The notes beneath the pieces are model-generated. The model searched no databases. It had not been told where the DNA came from and saw only the letters and a program-made list of their open reading frames with translations. A stretch of 5,930 nucleotides of DNA from positions 1 to 5,930 of the forward strand of contig RFRA01000071.1 in NCBI GenBank assembly GCA_009924725.1, given 5' to 3'. Below are positions 1 to 4,847 of this stretch, piece after piece; position 1 is the first letter of the stretch, and each line of letters starts with the position of its first letter. This DNA is from Actinomycetota bacterium. GTDB lineage: Bacteria; Actinomycetota; Actinomycetes; Nanopelagicales; Nanopelagicaceae. Both the position numbers and the translations under genes were made by a program.

Positions 1-4
1 TATA

Positions 5-20
5 AGTAACACAAAGTAAT
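5..20. promoter_or_regulatory. Candidate operator-like motif upstream of the tad operon
   Basis: The sequence AGTAACACAAAGTAAT lies about 94 bases before the ATPase start codon. It contains AGTAA twice, exactly 10 bases apart (about one helical turn). A near-identical sequence, one base shorter, sits at 2781-2795 in the gap before the pilin gene. Reuse in two non-coding gaps of the same locus suggests a regulator binding site. The region is AT-rich, so chance similarity is possible, and no known regulator is recognised. Confidence 0.3.
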
Positions 21-101
21 TTCGATAAACTTAATCAAAGTCACCGCAAATCATTAATCCACAGATTTTTCGATGGGCAAAAAGTTAAGCAAATCGCTAA
101 C

Positions 102-107
102 TATCTT
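102..107 (+). promoter_or_regulatory. -10 box of a likely leaderless promoter for the tad operon
   Basis: TATCTT fits the actinobacterial TANNNT -10 consensus. It ends six bases before the ATG at 114, so transcription would begin at or next to the start codon, giving a leaderless mRNA. There is no Shine-Dalgarno sequence before this ATG, which agrees. No good -35 hexamer is visible 16-18 bases upstream (the stretch is A-rich), so the promoter may be weak or need an activator. The rest of 1-113 is AT-rich and shows no gene; a TAA at 3-5 could be the end of an upstream gene but cannot be assigned. Confidence 0.5.
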
Positions 108-113
108 CGCCAC

Positions 114-1202
114 ATGTCTGAAACCGAGATCGATGCGACCAATGTATTTGGGCCACTTGCGGCTTTCATAGCTGATCCGACTATCGAAGAAGTCTGGATT
201 AATTCACCAGAGCGAATATTTGTCGCTCGAAGTGGGCGTTCTGAACTAACTATGTTGTTGCTTAGCGCCGAACAAGTGCGCAATTTGGTTGAGCGGCTTT
301 TGCTCTGGAGTGGGCGCCGGCTAGATCTTTCTGTGCCCTTTGTAGATGCGCGGTTGCCCGATGGTTCGCGTTTACATGTCGCGATTCCTGAGATAACTCC
401 GCAACATTGGGCGGTTAATATCCGCAAACATTTGCTACAAAAAATCTCACTTGCTCAATTGGCCGAACGCGATGTCATGACTTTTGAAATGGCCGAAATG
501 CTGCGGCAAAGTGTTTCTGCCGGCATCAATATTTTAGTAAGCGGCGGAACCCAAGCTGGCAAAACCACGATGCTCAATGCGCTGGTTTCGGCGATCCCGG
601 TTGCAGAGCGAGTAATCACAATTGAAGAAGTTTTCGAGCTAGCACCTCAACTGCCTGATGTTATTGCGATGCAAACCCGAAGTGCGAATCTGCAAGGCGA
701 AGGCGAAATTTCGTTGCGTAGATTGATTAAGGAATCTTTGCGCATGCGGCCTTCGCGCATTGTGGTTGGTGAAGTTCGCGAATCCGAAGCACTTGATTTG
801 TTGATCGCTCTAAATTCCGGTCTGCCCGGCATGGGAACTTTGCATGCTAACTCTGCGCGCGATGCCATTGCAAAATTGCAGATCTTGCCGCTGCTGGCTG
901 GTGAGAATATTTCACATCGCTTTATAGCTCCCACTATTGCTAGTTCAATTGATCTGATTGTTCACGTAACCCTTGATCGTTTTGGGGTTCGTCGAGTGAG
1001 CGAGATTGCAGCTGTTACCGGTCGGGTTGAGAATCTAAATCCTGAAGTTGATTCGCTCTACACCTGGAATAGTGAAAGTGGCAGTTACATGCACGGTCTC
1101 GGCTCATTGCCTCATCCGGAAAAGTTCGCCGCCCTAGAAAATCAATTAGCGATACCCAACCGGGAATTTGTTGAACCAGTGAAGAAGTTGGTGCGTCGAT
1201 GA
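114..1202 (+). CDS. tadA: Flp/Tad pilus assembly ATPase TadA (CpaF family), short form
   Basis: This is the cytoplasmic secretion ATPase that powers Flp (type IVb) pilus assembly; the family forms hexamers docked on the TadB/TadC platform. The 362-residue product has the family motifs in order: an N-terminal sensor-like region (FGPLAAFIADPTIEEVWIN, residues 12-30), Walker A GGTQAGKT at 144-151 with Lys150, an Asp-box equivalent ITIEE near 168-172 where the usual final Asp is Glu, Walker B IVVGE at 216-220 with catalytic Glu220, and the His box GTLHANS from Gly241 with His244. It lacks the roughly 60-100 residue helical N-terminal region of longer CpaF proteins. The frame stays open upstream to position 6 but holds no ATG, GTG or TTG, so ATG 114 is the first possible start; a -10 box six bases before it supports a leaderless start. 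The last four bases overlap tadB (ATGA), which suggests translational coupling. The family is certain; retraction ability is unknown. Confidence 0.95.
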   Translation: MSETEIDATNVFGPLAAFIADPTIEEVWINSPERIFVARSGRSELTMLLLSAEQVRNLVERLLLWSGRRLDLSVPFVDARLPDGSRLHVAIPEITPQHWAVNIRKHLLQKISLAQLAERDVMTFEMAEMLRQSVSAGINILVSGGTQAGKTTMLNALVSAIPVAERVITIEEVFELAPQLPDVIAMQTRSANLQGEGEISLRRLIKESLRMRPSRIVVGEVRESEALDLLIALNSGLPGMGTLHANSARDAIAKLQILPLLAGENISHRFIAPTIASSIDLIVHVTLDRFGVRRVSEIAAVTGRVENLNPEVDSLYTWNSESGSYMHGLGSLPHPEKFAALENQLAIPNREFVEPVKKLVRR

Positions 1203-1951
1203 ACTCGAACTCTCGGTTAGCAATGATCTCGCCAAAGTGGCGCCAGATAGCCATTTCAGCAGCTATTGGGCTGGCGGTTGGCTTTGCAGTCACAGTCTTA
1301 AGTTCATCTATCTCAATTGCGCTGGCTTTTGCGGCCATGGCTTCAGTAATCACATTTACTTTTCTGGTCTCATCTGCCAAACGTCGCGAAACAAAGTTCG
1401 AATTGCTTTGGCCCGATGTGGTTGATCATCTCATCACCGGAATTCAATCGGGAATGTCGTTAGTTGAGGCACTGTCACAATTAGCTGATCGCGGACCAAG
1501 CGAATTGGCACCGTATTTCGCTGAGTTTAATCGAAGAGTTCGAAAAGACGGTGATTTCACATCCGCAATTGCTTGGTTACAAAAACAGTTTTCGCACTAT
1601 GCCAGCGACCAAATCTTTGAAGCAATAATTCTCTCTCGCTCACTCGGCGGAACTCATCTATTACAGATCCTGCGCATGGTTGGAGATTTCATTCGACAAG
1701 ATTTGGCGCTACGCAAAGAAATCGAAGTTAAGCATGGCTGGATTAAAAACTCGGCCCACCTCTCTGCCGCCGCTCCCTGGTTGCTGCTGTTGTTGCTTTC
1801 AACTCAACCAGCAACTGCTGCGGCATATGCGACAACTACCGGGGCAGTAATTCTGATTGCCGGAATTTTCATGACCGCAGTTGCCTATCTTTGGATGAAT
1901 AAGTTAGGTGCTCTGCCCAAACCACCTCGTGTGTTCGGAGGCGCATTATGA
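1199..1951 (+). CDS. tadB: Tad pilus inner-membrane platform protein TadB (T2SSF domain)
   Basis: This is an integral membrane protein of the GspF/PilC-like T2SSF family, which forms the platform turned by the TadA ATPase. The 250 residues show two N-terminal hydrophobic segments (about 15-34 and 37-58), a cytoplasmic helical T2SSF domain (about 70-185) with the typical WPDVVDHLITGIQSGMSL and later SLGGTHLLQILR stretches, and two C-terminal hydrophobic segments (about 188-207 and 212-232). It starts inside the stop of the ATPase gene (ATGA at 1199-1202) and ends inside the start of tadC (ATGA at 1948-1951). No strong Shine-Dalgarno precedes it, so coupling probably drives initiation. Assignment as TadB rather than TadC rests on its position after the ATPase and on the membrane layout. 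Length and hydropathy are typical of actinobacterial forms, and nothing looks broken. Confidence 0.9.
   Translation: MNSNSRLAMISPKWRQIAISAAIGLAVGFAVTVLSSSISIALAFAAMASVITFTFLVSSAKRRETKFELLWPDVVDHLITGIQSGMSLVEALSQLADRGPSELAPYFAEFNRRVRKDGDFTSAIAWLQKQFSHYASDQIFEAIILSRSLGGTHLLQILRMVGDFIRQDLALRKEIEVKHGWIKNSAHLSAAAPWLLLLLLSTQPATAAAYATTTGAVILIAGIFMTAVAYLWMNKLGALPKPPRVFGGAL
1937..1941 (+). promoter_or_regulatory. Strong Shine-Dalgarno site for tadC
   Basis: GGAGG lies inside the last codons of tadB, six bases before the tadC ATG at 1948. It is the best ribosome binding site in the window. It fixes the tadC start at the ATGA overlap rather than at any later Met codon, and it shows that this organism uses Shine-Dalgarno initiation for internal operon genes although the first gene appears leaderless. 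Confidence 0.75.
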
Positions 1952-2763
1952 ATGCGCTCTTTCTTTCTACCGCATTTGCCGTACTAGCAGCCTATTTAAT
2001 CGTGGCTAATGATCGAGGCGATGAGGCGAAAGCGTTCAAGTTGGGCAAAGTTAAGTATCGTAAGTTTGCTGCAAATATCGATGATCGAAGTAAGTTACGC
2101 GATCGTCTGCTCGAGCTAAACCGGACTGGGCCGAATGAATATCTGGAGTTTCGCAGCAGTCAGATTGCGACCGCCTTTCTTACCTTTGCGATATTTGCAC
2201 TCCTAATTTGGGTTAAAAGTGCCTCATTTATTGGGGCTTTGGTCATGGGCGCCGTTGCCGGCTACTTCGCCTTTGTCCTAATCGATCGCAACTTAACTAA
2301 GGCCGTTGTTAAGCGGCGGGCGCAATTGGTTGCCGAATTTCCTGCGCTAATTGAGATATTGACGCTCTCGATATCGGCGGGCCAAACCCCTTTAAACGCG
2401 ATGGCTACTATCGCTGCGCGTTCAGAGTGTGAGTTAGCAGCCGAGTTCGCCGTGGTGACAAAAGATGTCATTGCAGGCGCGCCATTTCATATTGCACTCG
2501 ATGCGATGGGCCGGCGCATCAAATCGGTAACTATTCGCAGATTTATCGATGCCATGATTACTGCGATGTTGCGTGGAGCACCGATTGTTGAAGTGCTACA
2601 ACGACATGCTCTGGAGTCACGAACCGCTCATCGCAATCAGATTATGGCGGCAGCTGGTAAAGCTGAAATCTCCATGATGATTCCAGTGGTCTTTCTAATT
2701 CTGCCAGTCTCGATGTTATTTGCACTTTGGCCATCGCTATCTAATCTAAATGGCTTTATGTAG
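1948..2763 (+). CDS. tadC: Tad pilus inner-membrane platform protein TadC (T2SSF domain)
   Basis: This is the second T2SSF-family membrane protein, expected to pair with TadB as the pilus assembly platform. The 271-residue product has an N-terminal hydrophobic segment (about 3-19), a basic cytoplasmic stretch, a pair of membrane segments (about 74-90 and 92-112), a T2SSF domain (about 120-240) with the family-typical AEFPALIEILTLSISAGQ run, and a C-terminal segment following KAEISMMIPVVFLILP, closely like the end of known TadC proteins. The start is fixed by a GGAGG site six bases upstream and by the four-base overlap with tadB. The gene ends with two stop codons in a row (TAGTAG at 2761-2766). 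An 89-base gap then separates it from the pilin gene, the longest break within the pilus genes unless the last one starts at its internal GTG. Confidence 0.9.
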   Translation: MNALFLSTAFAVLAAYLIVANDRGDEAKAFKLGKVKYRKFAANIDDRSKLRDRLLELNRTGPNEYLEFRSSQIATAFLTFAIFALLIWVKSASFIGALVMGAVAGYFAFVLIDRNLTKAVVKRRAQLVAEFPALIEILTLSISAGQTPLNAMATIAARSECELAAEFAVVTKDVIAGAPFHIALDAMGRRIKSVTIRRFIDAMITAMLRGAPIVEVLQRHALESRTAHRNQIMAAAGKAEISMMIPVVFLILPVSMLFALWPSLSNLNGFM

Positions 2764-2780
2764 TAGCACCTTCTAGAAAG

Positions 2781-2795
2781 AGTAACAAAAGTAAT
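2781..2795. promoter_or_regulatory. Second copy of the AGTAAC...AGTAAT motif, upstream of the pilin gene
   Basis: AGTAACAAAAGTAAT differs from the sequence at 5-20 only by lacking one C. It is followed at 2798-2802 by GTCAC and shortly after by GCAAA; the same two words follow the first copy at 40-44 and 46-49, with a different spacing. It sits in the 2764-2852 gap, 57 bases before the pilin start. No convincing TANNNT -10 box is seen between it and the pilin, so it could mark a regulated internal promoter I cannot resolve, an mRNA-level element, or chance in AT-rich DNA. Confidence 0.3.
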
Positions 2796-2844
2796 CCGTC
2801 ACTTATGCAAAACCGCCAAGCAGCTAGACCTAAACAAAGAGAAA

Positions 2845-2848
2845 GAGG
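2845..2848 (+). promoter_or_regulatory. Shine-Dalgarno site for the Flp-like pilin
   Basis: GAGG within a purine-rich run (AAAGAGGAAAT) stands four bases before the ATG at 2853. It decides between three in-frame starts: ATG 2805 has no such site, ATG 2853 is well placed, and ATG 2862 is 13 bases away, which is too far. Confidence 0.6.
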
Positions 2849-2852
2849 AAAT

Positions 2853-3179
2853 ATGGAAAGCATGACCGAAGTAAATGAAACCACTGCAGTAGAGGCCATT
2901 GATCTAACTGAAATTCCCAAAGAATTTGTCACCATGAAAATCTTTAGCAGTGCCGAATCTGCGATGACCAAGGCAGCAATTGCAGCTGGTCGAAGGATAA
3001 ATCGACTACGCAATTTCGATTTTGTGGCAAAAGTGAAAGATGAGCGTGGTGATGTGCCGGGGTGGGTATTAGTTGTATTGATGACAACTGGGCTAGTTAC
3101 CGCAATCTGGACAATTGCTGCACCTCGCCTGACAACTATTTTGAAGAATTCACTCGACGCTATGAACGGCATTCGGTAA
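2853..3179 (+). CDS. Flp-like major pilin with long leader (actinobacterial GDVPGW type)
   Basis: This is probably the structural pilin of the Tad pilus. The 108-residue precursor has a charged N-terminal part (residues 1-66, acidic at first and basic after Arg47) ending in KDERG, then GDVPGWVLV and one hydrophobic segment (about 70-87), then a short amphipathic tail. Cleavage after Gly66 would leave a 42-residue mature peptide starting with Asp, the usual size of Flp pilins. The canonical Glu at +5 after cleavage is replaced by Trp (D-V-P-G-W). I recall the GDVPGWVLV pattern from other actinobacterial tad loci, but that is memory, not a search. The leader is far longer than the usual 10-25 residues. 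The start at 2853 was chosen for its Shine-Dalgarno site; an in-frame ATG at 2805 would add 16 residues. The stop overlaps the next start by one base (TAATG). Confidence 0.8.
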   Translation: MESMTEVNETTAVEAIDLTEIPKEFVTMKIFSSAESAMTKAAIAAGRRINRLRNFDFVAKVKDERGDVPGWVLVVLMTTGLVTAIWTIAAPRLTTILKNSLDAMNGIR

Positions 3180-3697
3180 TGGTTTTATCGCTACTTTCAG
3201 GGTTGCCACCTAGGCCCCGAGGTAAACGTTGGCTGCGAAGTTCGTGGCGACGACGATTACTGGAGAGACGACAACGTAATTTGTTAAAAAGTCGACGCAA
3301 ACGCGATTTATCCGACTTTGCTAAAAAACTGCACGAGGGGGATTTATCTGGTTTCGCGAAGTCAGTACGCAATGAGCGGGGCAGTGTTGAAAGTGCTTTA
3401 GTTGTTATTCCGTTGATGACGCTATTTTTGATCTCGTTTCAATTAGTACTCTCGATTAGTAGCCGCAATATTGAAGCCAGCTATGCCCAAAGTGCAGCAA
3501 CACATAATTCAATTACAGGCCGCTTTGAACAAGGCGATGTGATCATTGATCTCAACTCACCCGATGCTTTCAATAAGCTGCGAGCTGTCGTCACAACACA
3601 TAATCGAGCCTTGCCAAACCTAGTTCCACACTTAGGGAGCCAAGAACACACTGTAAAAGTGCATGGATTCTCAATACTGGAAAACCAGGGCGAGTGA
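3179..3697 (+). CDS. TadE-like pseudopilin with long basic leader
   Basis: This is a predicted minor pilin or pseudopilin of the Tad system. The 172-residue product starts with a strikingly Arg/Lys-rich leader (residues 1-68, with runs such as WRRRLLERRQR and KSRRKR), then NERG, GSVESALVVIPLM and one hydrophobic segment (about 73-93), then a roughly 80-residue extracytoplasmic domain without cysteines. Cleavage after Gly68 would give a mature protein of about 104 residues. Glu is at +3 rather than the usual +5. The leader contains a duplicated heptapeptide (DLSDFAK at 43-49, DLSGFAK at 55-61). The ATG overlaps the pilin stop by one base (TAATG); the frame remains open further upstream inside the pilin gene, but a start there would deepen the overlap greatly. 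It ends at the start of tadE (TGATG). TadE versus TadF naming cannot be decided from sequence alone. Confidence 0.8.
   Translation: MVLSLLSGLPPRPRGKRWLRSSWRRRLLERRQRNLLKSRRKRDLSDFAKKLHEGDLSGFAKSVRNERGSVESALVVIPLMTLFLISFQLVLSISSRNIEASYAQSAATHNSITGRFEQGDVIIDLNSPDAFNKLRAVVTTHNRALPNLVPHLGSQEHTVKVHGFSILENQGE
3305..3361 (+). repeat. Diverged duplication inside the pseudopilin leader (DLSxFAK twice)
   Basis: Bases 3305-3325 and 3341-3361 encode DLSDFAK and DLSGFAK, 12 codons apart. The two DNA copies agree at 15 of 21 bases and many differences are synonymous, which points to an old duplication kept at protein level. The first copy runs into KLHEG-D and the second into SVRNERG-S, so the duplicated unit may include a cleavage-like end. 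Confidence 0.55.
3687..3690 (+). promoter_or_regulatory. Weak Shine-Dalgarno site deciding the tadE start
   Basis: AGGG lies six bases before ATG 3697 but only three before GTG 3694. This favours ATG 3697, which overlaps the preceding stop codon by one base (TGATG), over the GTG immediately upstream. Confidence 0.45.
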
Positions 3698-4107
3698 TGC
3701 AACTTCTTAAAAAGCTAAAGAATGAGAGCGGAAGCGCCGTTGTCGAGTTTGTTGCACTCGCGCTACCGCTATTTGTCCCCGTGATTATTTTCCTTTCGCA
3801 GTTTGCAGCCCTTAGTAACGACGAATTCATTGTGCGCACTTTGGCTCGTGAATCTGTGCGGTCCTACATCCTTAGTGCAAATGATTTGAGTGCGACGTTA
3901 AATGCTCGAAACACTATGAAAACAGGTGCCCGCGAACTAGGGCTAAAAGAGGAACGAATCAAGGATTTAAGTTTCACGGTTGATTGTGCCGGGCTGCTTT
4001 GTATAACTCCGGACAATAAAGTCGAGATTACAATTACGTTGCGCAGTCAAGATGGCAAGCGTGTAAGTACCGCAACTGCGCGGGAAACAGTTTCACCTTG
4101 GGTTTAA
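3697..4107 (+). CDS. tadE: TadE family pilus assembly pseudopilin
   Basis: This is a canonical TadE-like pseudopilin of 136 residues. A short basic leader (MQLLKKLKNESG) ends at Gly12, followed by SAVVEFVALALPLF with Glu17 at the +5 position expected by prepilin peptidases. One membrane segment spans about 18-38, and the rest is an extracytoplasmic domain with RTLARESVRSY near residues 47-57, typical of the family. Cys97 and Cys102 lie close together (DCAGLLC) and could form a disulfide outside the membrane. In the family such proteins are cleaved like pilins and needed for pilus formation. It is translationally linked to the gene before it (TGATG). An alternative GTG start at 3694 would add one residue. 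The 3' end overlaps the next reading frame by ten bases if that gene uses its TTG start. Confidence 0.88.
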   Translation: MQLLKKLKNESGSAVVEFVALALPLFVPVIIFLSQFAALSNDEFIVRTLARESVRSYILSANDLSATLNARNTMKTGARELGLKEERIKDLSFTVDCAGLLCITPDNKVEITITLRSQDGKRVSTATARETVSPWV

Positions 4108-4784
4108 AGCGACTCATTAATCCAACCAAGTGGAGTTCTCCAATTAACCCCTATTGGTTGCACACTCATGTGAAGCCATCACGGTTATGCCCGTCCCTTC
4201 AGAACGAAGATGGTTCAATCTCGGTTTTAGTCTTTGGTCTATTCGCAGTCGTACTTCTATCTGGTGTTGTGCTTACCGACATTTCAGCAGTGATTGTGGC
4301 TCAACGTTCTTTGGTGCAAGCAACTGAATCGGCAGCTCAGAGTGCAGCGCATGCGCTGGATTTAGAAACCTACTACCAAGGTAAGCATTCGGCGCTATCG
4401 TTTTTAGTTACTGATGCGAGCCCAGTAATTCCAATAGATTGCAAAGTTGCAAGTAGTCGAGCCAGTGAAACATTGGCTGATATCGCAAATACTTCAAACA
4501 TCGCAAATACTTCAAACCGTGATTACGATTCCAGTTCTCGGCCGAGTGCGGCTAAGCAATTTTTCAGTGGTTCCAATAAAGAACTTCTGCGCCGCGAATT
4601 AAGCAATGTGCACATCAGCGATTTCCAATGTAATGGCACAGAAGTTTTGATAAGAACGTCGGCAAAAGCTTGGCTGCCGATATCACTTTCACTCTTCTCC
4701 TTTGAAAGTGTTGATCTTTCAGCATCGGCTGGAACTACTAGCGTGAAGAAACGCGTGCTCTCGATATTTGGCATCAATCTGTAG
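4098..4784 (+). CDS. TadG-like (Rv3654c-type) pilus locus protein
   Basis: The product resembles the TadG-like proteins that close actinobacterial tad operons. After NEDG comes GSISVLVFGLFAVVLL with a single hydrophobic segment (about 41-60), then AQRSLVQATESAAQSAAHAL (about 68-87), a form of the RxxxQAAADAAALAAA-like helix common to TadG-like proteins, then a Ser/Asn-rich region and a C-terminal domain. Cys115 and Cys178 could pair outside the membrane. The start is uncertain. TTG 4098 overlaps tadE by ten bases and gives 228 residues with a 39-residue leader; GTG 4170 gives 204 residues with a conventional 15-residue leader and a 62-base gap. Neither has a visible Shine-Dalgarno site. The gene contains an exact 18-base tandem repeat, and its last codons including the stop are duplicated just downstream. 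The role in pilus assembly is inferred from position and the TadG-like helix. Confidence 0.75.
   Translation: MGLKRLINPTKWSSPINPYWLHTHVKPSRLCPSLQNEDGSISVLVFGLFAVVLLSGVVLTDISAVIVAQRSLVQATESAAQSAAHALDLETYYQGKHSALSFLVTDASPVIPIDCKVASSRASETLADIANTSNIANTSNRDYDSSSRPSAAKQFFSGSNKELLRRELSNVHISDFQCNGTEVLIRTSAKAWLPISLSLFSFESVDLSASAGTTSVKKRVLSIFGINL
4482..4517 (+). repeat. Exact 18-bp tandem repeat within the tadG-like gene
   Basis: ATCGCAAATACTTCAAAC occurs twice back to back (4482-4499 and 4500-4517) with no mismatch. Each unit encodes IANTSN (residues 129-134 and 135-140 counting from TTG 4098). The 18-base unit keeps the frame, so gain or loss of copies would alter a Ser/Asn-rich, probably surface-exposed linker without breaking the protein. 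Perfect identity suggests a recent duplication or slippage event. Confidence 0.9.
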
Positions 4785-4805
4785 ATGTTCGGCATCAACT
4801 TTTAG
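4764..4805 (+). repeat. Imperfect 21-bp tandem duplication spanning the tadG-like stop codon
   Basis: Bases 4764-4784 encode IFGINL and the stop codon; bases 4785-4805 immediately repeat the pattern as MFGINF and a stop. The copies agree at 16 of 21 positions, share an uninterrupted eight-base core (GGCATCAA), and both end in TAG. The second copy lies outside the gene and forms a six-codon ORF beginning with ATG right after the first stop. It may be a relic of a duplication at the gene end. Confidence 0.7.
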
Positions 4806-4810
4806 CCGCG

Positions 4811-4840
4811 TTAATAATGGGTTTGAGCGTCCACTAGACT
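4811..4840 (+). promoter_or_regulatory. Likely leaderless promoter of prfB
   Basis: TAGACT at 4835-4840 matches the TANNNT -10 consensus and ends seven bases before the prfB ATG, so transcription would begin at or one base before the start codon. A weak -35 candidate, TTAATA at 4811-4816, is 18 bases upstream. No Shine-Dalgarno sequence precedes the ATG (the seven bases before it are CACCTCC), which agrees with leaderless translation. No terminator hairpin is visible in the 4785-4847 gap, so read-through from the pilus genes remains possible. Confidence 0.55.
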
Positions 4841-4847
4841 CACCTCC

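Noticed and set aside
54..64. TTAATCCACAG resembles a DnaA box (TTATCCACA).
   Set aside because: It carries an extra base compared with the consensus, is single, and has no cluster of further boxes or origin genes nearby.
101..427. Antisense open frames opposite the ATPase and other genes (for example 101-427, 647-934, 1015-1380, 2756-3172, 4811-5107 and 5371-5583 on the - strand).
   Set aside because: They lie opposite well-supported conserved genes, have low-complexity Ser/Arg-rich translations and no recognisable motifs.
3062..3178. Upstream in-frame extension of the TadE-like gene from a GTG at 3062 inside the pilin gene.
   Set aside because: It would overlap the pilin by 118 bases and translate as unrelated sequence; the TAATG junction at 3177 is the natural start.
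3208..3224. Small inverted repeat ACCTAGG / CCGAGGT as a hairpin or terminator.
   Set aside because: The stem has a mismatch and a loop of about two bases, there is no T-run, and it lies inside a coding region.
4785..4847. Search for a rho-independent terminator between the pilus genes and prfB.
   Set aside because: No GC-rich stem followed by a T-run is present; only the duplicated gene tail and the candidate prfB promoter are seen.
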